Source: Rhizobiaceae bacterium
GTDB taxonomy: Bacteria > Pseudomonadota > Alphaproteobacteria > Rhizobiales > Rhizobiaceae
NCBI GenBank assembly: GCA_017644105.1
Contig: JAEPMD010000001.1
Location: 62,001 to 126,000 of the forward strand
Direction: 5' to 3'
Length of the DNA stretch: 64,000 nt
Positions 1 through 8,824 of the stretch are shown here, in pieces (the first letter of the stretch is position 1; every line of letters starts with the position of its first letter). Position numbers and translations under genes: made by a program. A model generated the notes under the pieces. The model was not told where the DNA came from and did no database searches. It saw only the letters and a program-made list of their open reading frames with translations.

Positions 1-46
1 TGTCATTTATAATTAATAATAAGAACCCAAACAGGAGAAACCTAAC

Positions 47-1129
47 ATGAAACTAAATAGCTTGAAGAAAATGGCTCTAGCTGCTGCGCTGTCTGTTGCA
101 GCATTTGGCGCCACTGCCAAAGCAGAAACACTTGATATTGGTGTACTACTCCCATCACCGATTGCGGATGTAGGTTGGTCACATGCGCTTGTGGAAGGCT
201 TTAACACAGTCAAAGAAAAATACGGTGACAAAGTCAACTTCAACGTGGTTGAAAACATCCAAGAAGGCCCAGATGCCGACCGCATCATGAACAAAATGGT
301 CGGTGATGGTAACAAGTTCCTTCTGCTTGGTTCATTTGGTTATATGAATGGTGGTCTAAAACTTGCACAACGCAATCCAGATCTCTCATTCATTCACGCG
401 TCTGGATATAAGACAGCGAAGAACTTCTCACCGTTCACAGCGAAATATTTCGAGGGCGCCTACCTTATGGGCATGGCAGCAGCTGAACTCACCAAGACGA
501 AGAAGCTTGGTGTTGTGTCTGCATTTGCGATCCCTGAGCTGATCTCAACTATCAATGGCTTTACATTGGGTGCACGCTCAATCGATCCTGAAATCACTGT
601 TGATGTTATCTGGATCAACTCATGGTTCGACCCAGCAAAAGCACAAGCATCTGCAAAAGCTCTGATTGCGCAAGGTGCTGACATCTTGTTCTCAAATGCA
701 CAAGATACACCGTCTGTGGTTTCCGTTGGTGAAGAGGAAGGCGCTTACGTGTTTAACCTCAACAGTTCAATGAAAGAATATGCGCCAACGAAATATCTCG
801 GTGTTGTAAAAACCGATTGGGCTCCATTCTTCACAGCGTCCGTTGAAGCACATATGGCCGGCAATTTTGATGGCAAGAACGAATGGCTTGGCATGAAAGA
901 AAATGTTGTCGTAAGTGAAGACTGGAACTCAGATATCAGTGCTGAGATGATGGCTAAAATCAAAGCCGTGGAAGCTGAAATCGCGTCTGGCGCACGTCAT
1001 GTTTACGATGGTCCAATCTTCAACCAAGCTGGTGAAGAAGTCGTTGCTGCTGGGTCTCGTTTAGAAGACGGAGCAATCCTTGGCATTGACTGGCATGTTC
1101 AAGGCATCAATTCACCACTACCAAAATAA
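47..1129 (+). CDS. BMP-family ABC transporter substrate-binding lipoprotein/periplasmic protein
   Basis: This is a periplasmic binding protein of the basic membrane protein (BMP/PnrA) family, whose characterised members bind purine nucleosides. It has a signal peptide of about 26 residues ending near AKA|ETL, with no lipobox Cys visible. The mature part shows BMP-type features such as the early GWSHALVEGF stretch and a conserved DWAPF segment late in the protein. An AGGAGA ribosome site lies at about 35-40, a suitable distance before the ATG. The double ATPase and two permeases of the same importer follow on the same strand. A strong hairpin separates it from the ATPase, the usual arrangement when the binding protein is made in excess. 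Nucleoside specificity is inferred from family and neighbours only. Confidence 0.9.
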   Translation: MKLNSLKKMALAAALSVAAFGATAKAETLDIGVLLPSPIADVGWSHALVEGFNTVKEKYGDKVNFNVVENIQEGPDADRIMNKMVGDGNKFLLLGSFGYMNGGLKLAQRNPDLSFIHASGYKTAKNFSPFTAKYFEGAYLMGMAAAELTKTKKLGVVSAFAIPELISTINGFTLGARSIDPEITVDVIWINSWFDPAKAQASAKALIAQGADILFSNAQDTPSVVSVGEEEGAYVFNLNSSMKEYAPTKYLGVVKTDWAPFFTASVEAHMAGNFDGKNEWLGMKENVVVSEDWNSDISAEMMAKIKAVEAEIASGARHVYDGPIFNQAGEEVVAAGSRLEDGAILGIDWHVQGINSPLPK

Positions 1130-1138
1130 GCAAACAAT

Positions 1139-1164
1139 TGCCCCGGTGTTCGCGCATCGGGGCA
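1139..1164 (+). terminator. Intercistronic hairpin after the binding-protein gene
   Basis: The arms TGCCCCGGTG (1139-1148) and CATCGGGGCA (1155-1164) pair over ten positions with one G:U, around a six-base loop. No T run follows, so it is more likely an mRNA-stabilising or attenuating hairpin between the binding protein and the membrane components than a full terminator. Confidence 0.5.
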
Positions 1165-1198
1165 TATTCGCGTCTAATGTTGAAGAAAGTTTAGCCCG

Positions 1199-2734
1199 AT
1201 GAATGAAGATCAATCTTCGCTTCTCTCGTTACGAGGCCTGACCAAAATCTACGGCTCATTAATTGCCAATGATGCGGTTGATCTAAACGTATCCCCAGGG
1301 TCCATTCACGCAGTTTTGGGAGAAAACGGCGCTGGCAAATCGACATTGATGAAACTTGCCTATGGTGTCGTACCCCCCGATGCTGGCGAGATTTATTGGG
1401 AAGGCGAAAAGGTAGATCATTGGAATACATCGATCGCCCGAGAGCTTGGCATCGGGATGGTGTTCCAACATTTTTCACTCTTCGAAACCTTATCCGTTGT
1501 TGAAAATATTGCGCTCACCATTAAAGGCACACGCAAAGAACTCATCGAGCGCATTAACGACGTCAGTGCAGAATACCAACTTGAGATCGAGCCCGATGCA
1601 ATGGTGAGCTCTCTTTCTGTTGGCCAAAGACAGCGCGTTGAAATCATTCGCTGCTTATTACAAGATTTAAAACTCCTCATTTTGGATGAACCGACCTCGG
1701 TTCTCCCACCCCAGCATGTGCGCGCGCTGTTTGATGCTTTGCGCAAATTGCAAGACAATGGTGTTGCGATTTTATACATCTCACACAAACTGGAAGAAAT
1801 TCGCGAATTGTGTGACACAGCAACCATTCTTCGCAATGGCAAAGTCACCGGCATTATTGATCCAAACAAAAAGACGGCCCATGAACTAGCAACTCTAATG
1901 ATTGGTCGTGATATTCCGAAAATCGAACAACGCCAGAGCGCTAATAAAAGCGAAGCGGCTGTTCTTAAGATTACCAATTTATCCGTGACCAATCCGGATC
2001 CATTTGGTCCGGAACTGAAGGATATCAATCTATCGGTTTTTGGCGGCGAGATAGTCGGGATTGCTGGCGTCTCAGGAAATGGTCAACAGGAATTGGGGCG
2101 CATCATTTCAGGCGAAGATTTGCGCAAAGATCTGCCAAAGTCAGCCATTGAGATCTTGGGACAATCCGTGACGGACAAAGACGTGACAAGCCGCCGCGAT
2201 CTGGGTTTTTCATTTGTTCCAGAAGAGCGTCTTGGGCGTGGTGCCGTTCCGCCCATGAGCCTTAATCAAAATGCACTCCTGACCGCCTTTAAAGATGGCA
2301 TGCTAAAAAACGGCTTCATCCAAAACAATGCGGTTAGCAAATTCACCAAAAAATGTATTGATGATTTCAAAGTCAAATGTTCAGGCACCGCTGCGACAGC
2401 AAATTCACTATCGGGTGGGAATTTGCAAAAATTCCTTGTCGGTCGCGAACTGATGCTCGCGCCGAAATTTTTATTCATGTCCCAACCTACCTGGGGCGTT
2501 GATGTCGGCGCAGCGAATGAAATCAGACAAAAACTGATTGGCTTGCGAGAAAGTGGCGTTGCGATATTGGTGATCTCTGAAGAGCTTGAAGAATTATTTG
2601 AAATTACCGATCGGATCTATGTTTTGCGCAGTGGACGCTTGTCCCCATCCCTGAAAACAAGCGATGTGACGCCCGATGAAATCGGCGAATATATGATTGG
2701 TGAAACACGGGAGGAGACAGCGCATGCAGTTTGA
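1199..2734 (+). CDS. Nucleoside-type ABC importer, double ATP-binding protein
   Basis: This cytoplasmic energising subunit (511 aa) carries two nucleotide-binding domains, as in YufO/RbsA-type importers. The N-terminal domain has Walker A GENGAGKST (residues 41-49), the signature LSVGQRQRVEI and Walker B LLILDEP. The C-terminal domain has a weakened Walker A (GVSGNGQQE) and an LSGGNLQK signature; the Walker B region reads FMSQPTWGVD, the usual asymmetric pattern. No strong Shine-Dalgarno precedes the ATG. The gene overlaps the next permease by 11 bases, so translation is probably coupled. Confidence 0.92.
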   Translation: MNEDQSSLLSLRGLTKIYGSLIANDAVDLNVSPGSIHAVLGENGAGKSTLMKLAYGVVPPDAGEIYWEGEKVDHWNTSIARELGIGMVFQHFSLFETLSVVENIALTIKGTRKELIERINDVSAEYQLEIEPDAMVSSLSVGQRQRVEIIRCLLQDLKLLILDEPTSVLPPQHVRALFDALRKLQDNGVAILYISHKLEEIRELCDTATILRNGKVTGIIDPNKKTAHELATLMIGRDIPKIEQRQSANKSEAAVLKITNLSVTNPDPFGPELKDINLSVFGGEIVGIAGVSGNGQQELGRIISGEDLRKDLPKSAIEILGQSVTDKDVTSRRDLGFSFVPEERLGRGAVPPMSLNQNALLTAFKDGMLKNGFIQNNAVSKFTKKCIDDFKVKCSGTAATANSLSGGNLQKFLVGRELMLAPKFLFMSQPTWGVDVGAANEIRQKLIGLRESGVAILVISEELEELFEITDRIYVLRSGRLSPSLKTSDVTPDEIGEYMIGETREETAHAV

Positions 2735-3815
2735 ATTTGAACGGCGCGTCACACCCTCACGACGCGTCATGCTCGCGGTGCCGTTTATCACCATTGCCAT
2801 CACTGTGGTTCTGTCGGGTATTATGCTGCTGATCCAAGGTAAATCTGTCGGGCTGACCTTTTATGCTTTCTTCATCGAACCATTTGAAAGCGCATATTCG
2901 ATTTCAGAAATCTTTCTCAAATTCGGGCCTTTGTTATTAATCGCTCAAGCGCTTGCCATTGGTTTCCGCGCCAAGATCTGGAATATCGGCGCTGAAGGTC
3001 AAATGATCATGGGCGCGATTTTAGCAGGTTCCGTGCCGGTATATTTCACGGATTCAAGCTCGATATTCATGCTCCCAGCCATGATCGTTTTGGGCGCTTT
3101 GGGTGGCATGGCTTGGGCGTCCATCGCAGCTTTTTTGAAAACGCAATATAACGCCAATGAAATCCTAGTCACATTGATGCTGACATCGATTGCGCTACAG
3201 ATCCTTTATTATTTGCTTCTTGGGCCATGGAAAGACCCGATGGGGTTTAATTTCCCTCAAACCGTCATGTTCCAAGATGCAGCACTCTTCCCACCGATCA
3301 TCTTTGGTTTCCGCTTAAACTATTCCCTCGTCATCCCAATCTTATTCACCATTTTTGCCTGGATCTATATGGAAAAACGCTTTGGTGGTTTTCAGCTTGT
3401 TGTCGGCGGATTGGCTCCGCAAGCGGCCACCTATGCTGGGTTCAGTTCAAAAGGTGCTGTCTGGAAAAGTCTGCTGATTGCCGGCATGGCAGCTGGGCTT
3501 GCGGGCATGAGCGAAGTTGCAGGTCCCATCGGACAATTGCAGCGTTCCGTCACATCCGGCTATGGATATTCAGCCATCATTGTCGCTTATCTCGGTGCGC
3601 TTCACCCAATTGGCATTATCTTCGCAGCTTTCTTCTTGGCCGTTATTCATATCGGTGGTGATATCGCACTTGTCTCAGCTGATCTACCCATCAGCTCAGT
3701 GCACATCTTCCAAGGCCTTTTACTGGTGACTTATTTGGCAAGTTACACCTTCGTCAACTATCGTCTTAAGCCAAATAGGGCGAACCAAGAACAGATGGAA
3801 GGAGCTCGATCATGA
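2724..3815 (+). CDS. Nucleoside-type ABC importer permease 1
   Basis: This is an inner-membrane permease of the BPD_transp_2 family (YufP-like), about 363 aa with eight to ten hydrophobic segments. The ATG at 2724 is preferred over an upstream start at 2697 because GAGGAG at 2711-2716 lies just before it, inside the end of the ATPase gene. The family-typical stretch AKIWNIGAEGQM is present near the N terminus. It overlaps the following permease by four bases. Together with the preceding ATPase and binding protein it forms a complete importer. Confidence 0.9.
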   Translation: MQFEFERRVTPSRRVMLAVPFITIAITVVLSGIMLLIQGKSVGLTFYAFFIEPFESAYSISEIFLKFGPLLLIAQALAIGFRAKIWNIGAEGQMIMGAILAGSVPVYFTDSSSIFMLPAMIVLGALGGMAWASIAAFLKTQYNANEILVTLMLTSIALQILYYLLLGPWKDPMGFNFPQTVMFQDAALFPPIIFGFRLNYSLVIPILFTIFAWIYMEKRFGGFQLVVGGLAPQAATYAGFSSKGAVWKSLLIAGMAAGLAGMSEVAGPIGQLQRSVTSGYGYSAIIVAYLGALHPIGIIFAAFFLAVIHIGGDIALVSADLPISSVHIFQGLLLVTYLASYTFVNYRLKPNRANQEQMEGARS

Positions 3816-4738
3816 CGCCAATCGAGTTTTTCCTTGCTGGTACAATGAGTGCTGCCACCGTCTTTCTTCTGGCTGCCTTAGGAGAATTGGTCGCAGAAAA
3901 ATCCGGCATGCTCAATTTGGGTGTTGAAGGTATGATGGCTGTTGCCGCCGCCGTTGGTTTTGTGGTCACCTATCAGACGGGCAATCATTTCCTAGGCTTT
4001 GCAATAGCAGGTATCGCAGGCATATTGGTGTCATTGGTTTTTGCGGTTGTTTCCATCACCTTTTTGGCCAATCAGGTCGCGACAGGGCTAGCAGTTGGCA
4101 TTTTGGGTCTGGGTTTATCGGCGCTTATTGGTAAGCAGCATGAAAGCCTAACCATCACACCGCCTGGCACTTTAAACATACCCATCCTGAGCGATATTCC
4201 ATTTATTGGTCCGGTCTTCTTCCAGCAAAATATCGTCGTATATCTCACGATCCTGTTAGCGATCGCTATCAGCTTTTGCCTCAATAAAACACGCCTTGGT
4301 CTTGCCATTCGCGCAGCGGGTGAAAATCCAAAAGCGGCTGAAGCATTAAGTTATCGCGTGAAAATGATCCGCTATGGCAGCGTTGCTTTCGGCGGATTGT
4401 TGGCTGGTTTTGCCGGCGCTTATGCATCAACTATTTATACACCTTTATGGGCCGATGGCATGATTGCTGGACGCGGCTGGATCGCCGTGGCACTTGTAGT
4501 CTTCGGGACCTGGAAAACAGGCCGGATTTTCCTCGGTGCTTATCTCTTTGGCATGGTGTCACTCGGTGAACTCGTGGCGCAATCATTGGGTATTGGCATT
4601 CCATCGCAATTATTGTCAGCGATGCCATTCATTGTCACTATTGTCGTTCTGGCGGTGATATCATCCAATGGCGCGCGTTTGAAATTACACGCACCCTATG
4701 CGCTTGGCGAAACTTATGATGGATCTGAACCGCGTTAG
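3812..4738 (+). CDS. Nucleoside-type ABC importer permease 2
   Basis: This 308-aa inner-membrane permease of the BPD_transp_2 family (YufQ-like) is the second half of the membrane channel. It is largely hydrophobic, contains the family stretch KSGMLNLGVEGMM near residue 30, and has the GLAIRAAGENPKAAEA coupling loop that docks on the ATPase. It starts by an ATGA overlap with the previous permease and ends the operon. A bulged stem-loop follows at 4760-4786. Confidence 0.9.
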   Translation: MTPIEFFLAGTMSAATVFLLAALGELVAEKSGMLNLGVEGMMAVAAAVGFVVTYQTGNHFLGFAIAGIAGILVSLVFAVVSITFLANQVATGLAVGILGLGLSALIGKQHESLTITPPGTLNIPILSDIPFIGPVFFQQNIVVYLTILLAIAISFCLNKTRLGLAIRAAGENPKAAEALSYRVKMIRYGSVAFGGLLAGFAGAYASTIYTPLWADGMIAGRGWIAVALVVFGTWKTGRIFLGAYLFGMVSLGELVAQSLGIGIPSQLLSAMPFIVTIVVLAVISSNGARLKLHAPYALGETYDGSEPR

Positions 4739-4759
4739 ATAAAACACCGTATTTCTAAC

Positions 4760-4786
4760 GCTGCGACAAATCGGTTTGTTGTCAGC
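4760..4786 (+). terminator. Stem-loop after the nucleoside importer operon
   Basis: The arms at 4760-4770 and 4775-4786 pair with one bulged T and one G:U around a TCGG loop. There is no T tract. It could end or protect the operon transcript. It was judged by eye only. Confidence 0.3.
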
Positions 4787-4837
4787 CACTGTCACAGGCT
4801 TTATTGCTCATTGTGTAACCAACGGGCGAACAATTTG

Positions 4838-5215
4838 ATGAACAGACGGCGCATAATTTGTCATGCCATCTCGATCATAAGCATTTTTGCAATGATCTGG
4901 ATTGGCTTTGCGCATCGCCCAGTTATCAATCCAACAGCAGCCAGTAATATTGATCTTGCAGCTTACACTTTACCAGATGGTTCCATTCCGGTCATTTGTT
5001 TAGCGGACGATGGCAAACGTGATCACACATCACTTCAAGGCTGTCCAGATTGTACAATTGCAAATTCAATCATCGTCCCAGAACGCGCCGAGATCGGTGC
5101 GATTTCAATCATCGAAATCAACTTCAATCTTGGACCACATCGACAATTTGCCCTTTCAAACACCATTCAATTGGCCGGCGCACCACCAACCGGCCCACCG
5201 AATTTCTCCTCATAA
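4838..5215 (+). CDS. Small secreted or membrane-anchored Cys-containing protein, DUF2946-like
   Basis: This 125-aa protein has a basic N terminus and one hydrophobic segment (ISIISIFAMIWIGF) followed by a short exported domain. That domain contains a CLADDG turn and a CPDC motif. The layout resembles small DUF2946-type proteins found beside copper genes, but I could not confirm the family. The ATG at 4838 is chosen over a TTG at 4811 because it places the arginine-rich n-region directly before the membrane segment. It precedes a copper-protein gene by 125 bases on the same strand. A role in metal handling is inference from context. Confidence 0.55.
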   Translation: MNRRRIICHAISIISIFAMIWIGFAHRPVINPTAASNIDLAAYTLPDGSIPVICLADDGKRDHTSLQGCPDCTIANSIIVPERAEIGAISIIEINFNLGPHRQFALSNTIQLAGAPPTGPPNFSS

Positions 5216-5340
5216 ATATTTGCGCCAAACTCGCGCTGGAACTTGGTTCTAAGTTTCGAGAACGCGCCAAAATCCACATTTAAAATATTTATCAAGACCA
5301 GACATCGATCCATATCGATCATTGGTCTATGGAGATCCTA

Positions 5341-6315
5341 ATGACAAATCTTATGTTTAAACTCACCGCCGCAGCACTCATTTCAGCGCTTCCAACGACA
5401 TTCTTGACAACATCAGCGCATGCCCATGCGACTTTTGATGTGAAAGAAGCAGAGGTCAATTCATATCAAAGATTAGCCATCCGCATTGGCCATGGCTGCG
5501 ATGGTCAATCCACCGAAAAAGTCCGTGTTGCAATTCCTGAAGGCCTAATATCGGTCAAACCAATGCCAAAGCCAGGCTGGCAGTTGGAAACCACCACAGA
5601 TGACTATGCATCTGAATATCAATTGCATGGTCGCGCGATCACGTCAGGTGTCACAAAAATCACGTGGTCCGGTGGAGACCTCAAGGACGCGCATTATGAT
5701 GAATTCATCTTTCGCGCCCGCTTTACCGATCAACTTACCAAAGGGAAAAAACTCTTCATCCCGATCGTGCAATACTGCGCGTCGGGTGAACTATCGTGGA
5801 GTGAAATCCCCGCTGAAGGTCAAGATCCACATGACTTAAAACGACCAGCACCCGGCATTATGATCAAGGCATCAGCCGACACCCATCATAAACACACCAA
5901 AACCATGGATGTGATCAAAGTCGGTAATCTGGAAATCACGTCTCCGATCATTCGCGCGACCCCGCCAAATGCAAAAGTCGCGGCGGGCTATCTGACCATC
6001 AAGAACACCGGATCCGAAGCAGATCGTCTGATCGGCGGAACTGCAAGTTTTGCTGAAAAAGTTGAAGTTCACGAAATGAAGATGGACGGCGAGATTATGC
6101 GCATGCGTGAGATCGAAGGAGGCCTTGAAATTCCAGCCGGGGGAGAAGTAACTCTAGAAACCGGCGGCCTTCACATTATGTTTATGAAACTCAAAGAACA
6201 CATGAAGGAAGGTGAAACACACAAGGTCACCTATCAGTTTGAAAAAGCTGGCTCCATCGAATTGAAATTGCCCGTCAAAAAAGTTGAACGCGGCGGGCAT
6301 AATCATAACCACTAA
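5341..6315 (+). CDS. Secreted copper protein, DUF1775 (YcnI-like) fused to PCu(A)C chaperone domain
   Basis: This 324-aa exported protein has two copper-associated domains. After the signal peptide (ending near AHA) comes a DUF1775/YcnI domain starting HATFDV with the HGCDG motif. The second half, from about residue 195, is a PCu(A)C domain with the family ligand pattern: VHEMKMDGEIMRM followed by GGLHIMFM. The tail ends in a His-rich GGHNHNH. PCu(A)C proteins deliver Cu(I) to cytochrome oxidase, and YcnI binds Cu(II). The ATG at 5341 is preferred because GGAG at 5331-5334 sits just before it; an in-frame ATG at 5329 overlaps that site. The two domains are usually encoded by separate genes. 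Confidence 0.88.
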   Translation: MTNLMFKLTAAALISALPTTFLTTSAHAHATFDVKEAEVNSYQRLAIRIGHGCDGQSTEKVRVAIPEGLISVKPMPKPGWQLETTTDDYASEYQLHGRAITSGVTKITWSGGDLKDAHYDEFIFRARFTDQLTKGKKLFIPIVQYCASGELSWSEIPAEGQDPHDLKRPAPGIMIKASADTHHKHTKTMDVIKVGNLEITSPIIRATPPNAKVAAGYLTIKNTGSEADRLIGGTASFAEKVEVHEMKMDGEIMRMREIEGGLEIPAGGEVTLETGGLHIMFMKLKEHMKEGETHKVTYQFEKAGSIELKLPVKKVERGGHNHNH

Positions 6316-6626
6316 TCAACGAACGTATGACTAAATAAGAGCATGGGCGATCTCGTCGCCCTGCTCAAACTCAGATCTTCATGACGCGTAAGGTCCGTGG
6401 ATAAAATCACCAAAACTGCCGACTAGGATTCCAATTTGGCCTAAATTGCAAAGATATAATGCTCAATCTGGCTGTAATCGATTTCTAACTTCGCATTCAA
6501 CATATTGTGATGTTTAAATGAATAGACGAATACCCCACTATTCGTTACCACGTATTTCTATCATTCGGGCTTTTGGGCGACTGTGATTAAAATAGCCGCC
6601 TAAGTGGATATAAATTGAGAGGAACC
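6316..6626. other. Intergenic region between copper protein and YnjB-like gene
   Basis: This gene-free stretch holds the hairpin at 6339-6366 and a TATAAT hexamer at 6455-6460 without a convincing -35 box. I see no open reading frame, RNA gene or repeat. The promoter of the following transport operon presumably lies in its right half. Confidence 0.4.
6339..6366 (+). terminator. GC-rich hairpin after the copper-protein gene
   Basis: GAGCATGGGCGA (6339-6350) pairs with TCGCCCTGCTC (6356-6366) with one bulged T and a five-base loop. It lies 23 bases after the stop codon. No clear T run follows, so it may be a Rho-assisted terminator. Confidence 0.45.
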
Positions 6627-7859
6627 ATGAATAAAACAATTAAAACAACTTTGTTTGCAACCGCATTGTCGATTGCATCAGTGAACGCTTACGCTGATAC
6701 TGCAGATGGACAAGCGCTTTTGAACAAATCATGGAATGAAATTAAAACCATCGCCAAAGGCGGCGAGGTCAATTGGTTCATGTGGGGCGGCTCTGACAGC
6801 ATCAACCAATATGTTTCCGAATATATCGGCGGCATCTTAAAAGATGAATACGATATCACTTTAAACCGGGTCGGCATCAGTGACACAGCTGAAGTTGTCA
6901 ACATTGTTTTGGGTGAAAAAGAAGCCGGTGTAACCGACAAAGGCACCGTTGATATGATATGGATCAATGGTGAAAACTTCCGCACAATGAAGCAGGGCGG
7001 TTTGGCTTATTGTGGTTACACAGACCTGTTGCCAAATAATACACTGGTGAATTGGGATAACCCATCGATCGCCAATGATTTTGGTGTGCCTGTTGATGGC
7101 TGTGAAGTGCCATGGTCAAAAACGCAATTCTCATTCACACATAATACAGCGACAACTGAAAACCCGCCACGTTCTATTCCAGAATTGATCGAATGGGTAA
7201 AAGCAAATCCTGGCCAGTTTACATATCCTGCACCACCGGATTTTAACGGTGCAGTATTTGTGCGCCACGTGTTTTATCATGCGGCCGGCGGCGTTGAAAA
7301 TCTACTCGGTGAATTTGATCAGGCAAAATATGTCGAGGTGTCTGCCAAGACTTGGGAAATCCTCAATGACCTTGAGCCTTATTTGTGGCGCGAGGGCAAG
7401 ACTTACCCAACGACAATTGCCGCCCATGAGCAGCTTTATGCCAATTCAGAAATCTCGCTCACATTTAACTATGAGCCAGCTGGTGTTGGAATAAAAATTG
7501 AAAATGGAACCTTCCCGCCAACCAGCCAAGGTTATGGGCTAACAGACGGTACAATTGGCAACACCAATTATACCATCATTCCGTTCAACTCACCGAATAA
7601 AGCGGCGGCACTTGTTCTGCAAAATGTTCTTTTGTCCGGTAAAGCGCAGCTTGAAAAAGCACAGCCTGATGTTTGGGGTGCAGCCCCTGCGATCGAAGTT
7701 GATAGAACAGCAGATGATGTGAAAGCTGATTTTGCGAAGATCAAGAAACATCCAAAAGTCGCGCCAGCTGAAGAGCTCGCAAAATATGCATTGCCGGAAC
7801 TTCAAGCATCATGGATTTCAGCCATTGAAAAAGGCTGGATTGAAAACGTCGGGCGTTAA
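6627..7859 (+). CDS. YnjB-like ABC transporter substrate-binding protein
   Basis: This is a 410-aa periplasmic binding protein with a signal peptide ending near AYA|DTA (residue 23). The mature protein resembles the YnjB family: an early VNWFMWGGSDSINQY stretch, DMIWINGENF, and a central TYPAPPDFNGAVFVRH segment. The substrate of YnjB proteins is not established. The ATG at 6627 is chosen over a TTG at 6615 because GAGAGGA at 6617-6623 is a good ribosome site. Permease genes follow after a hairpin, giving a complete importer through 10682. Confidence 0.85.
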   Translation: MNKTIKTTLFATALSIASVNAYADTADGQALLNKSWNEIKTIAKGGEVNWFMWGGSDSINQYVSEYIGGILKDEYDITLNRVGISDTAEVVNIVLGEKEAGVTDKGTVDMIWINGENFRTMKQGGLAYCGYTDLLPNNTLVNWDNPSIANDFGVPVDGCEVPWSKTQFSFTHNTATTENPPRSIPELIEWVKANPGQFTYPAPPDFNGAVFVRHVFYHAAGGVENLLGEFDQAKYVEVSAKTWEILNDLEPYLWREGKTYPTTIAAHEQLYANSEISLTFNYEPAGVGIKIENGTFPPTSQGYGLTDGTIGNTNYTIIPFNSPNKAAALVLQNVLLSGKAQLEKAQPDVWGAAPAIEVDRTADDVKADFAKIKKHPKVAPAEELAKYALPELQASWISAIEKGWIENVGR

Positions 7860-7871
7860 TCAAAGTTTAGA

Positions 7872-7896
7872 TCCCGCAGCATTTCATGTTGCGGGA
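7872..7896 (+). terminator. Intercistronic hairpin after the YnjB-like gene
   Basis: TCCCGCAGCA (7872-7881) pairs with TGTTGCGGGA (7887-7896) over ten positions with one G:U around a five-base loop. There is no T tract. It sits between the binding protein and the first permease, as does the hairpin at 1139-1164 in the other importer. Confidence 0.5.
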
Positions 7897-7960
7897 CCAC
7901 ACTCCAAATATCTAAGAAGCTGTCTATGAACTCTGAGATTTCTGGAGTAGCATTTCCCTC

Positions 7961-8824
7961 ATGTCAGATCGCAAGAAAATAGCCCTCCTGCTTTTGCCAG
8001 CCATGCTGGTTATTGTGGTTCTATTTTTTGGTGGGCTCACCATTGGGCTCATGCGCAGCTTCAATTATATGCCGATTATCGGTCTGACCGAACCAAATTT
8101 TCAAGCCTATATATCTATATTTTCAGACATCGAATTTTATCATTCCTTCTTGCTGACTTTTCATATCGCCTTCACATCAACAGTAATTTCGTCAATCCTC
8201 GCAATTGGTGCTGCGCTATTGTTGCGCCGTAGCTTTGCCGGCAAATTTATTGTCAATTTTCTCTTCCAGCTCAATCTCACCATCCCACATCTGGTCGGTG
8301 CAATTGGCATGCTCTACTTATTCTCGCAATCGGGAAGTTTCGCGCGTTTAGCCGCTGAATGGCAGCTAATCGCCCGCCCAAGTGATTTCCCTGCCCTTGT
8401 ATTTGATCCCTATGCCATTGGCATCATCATGCAATATGTCTGGAAGGAAGTCCCTTTTATAGGTGTGATTGTGCTCGCCAATATGCAGGCCATTGGTGAG
8501 GATTATGAAAGCGTAGCACGATCATTGGGCGCCAGCAAATGGCAATCTTTTCGCCATGTCCTTATGCCAATGATTTTCCCAGGCGTTTTATCAGCATCGA
8601 TCATTGTATTTGCCTTCACCTTCGGCGCATATGAGATCCCAGCTTTGCTCGGAGCAAATTATCCGGCAGCATTGCCTGTTTTGGCCTATCAGAAATACAC
8701 AAATGTCGACCTCGCAGCGCGCCCGGAAGCCATGGCTATGGCAGTGATCATCGCCATTTTATGCGCAATTCTGATTTGGATTTATGTGCGCTATTGCCGT
8801 AAACGCATCAGGGGGCATGTATGA
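7961..8824 (+). CDS. ABC transporter permease, YnjC first-half type
   Basis: This 287-aa inner-membrane permease of the BPD_transp_1 family has about six membrane segments and an EAA-type loop near residue 190 (SVARSLGASKWQSFRHVLMP). In E. coli YnjC the two permease halves are one long protein; here they are separate genes overlapping by four bases (ATGA at 8821). It partners the permease and ATPase that follow. Confidence 0.88.
   Translation: MSDRKKIALLLLPAMLVIVVLFFGGLTIGLMRSFNYMPIIGLTEPNFQAYISIFSDIEFYHSFLLTFHIAFTSTVISSILAIGAALLLRRSFAGKFIVNFLFQLNLTIPHLVGAIGMLYLFSQSGSFARLAAEWQLIARPSDFPALVFDPYAIGIIMQYVWKEVPFIGVIVLANMQAIGEDYESVARSLGASKWQSFRHVLMPMIFPGVLSASIIVFAFTFGAYEIPALLGANYPAALPVLAYQKYTNVDLAARPEAMAMAVIIAILCAILIWIYVRYCRKRIRGHV

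Noticed and set aside
1417-2028. 203-codon minus-strand frame inside the nucleoside ATPase gene
   Set aside because: It is the complement of intact ABC ATPase motifs; Ser-rich shadow composition.
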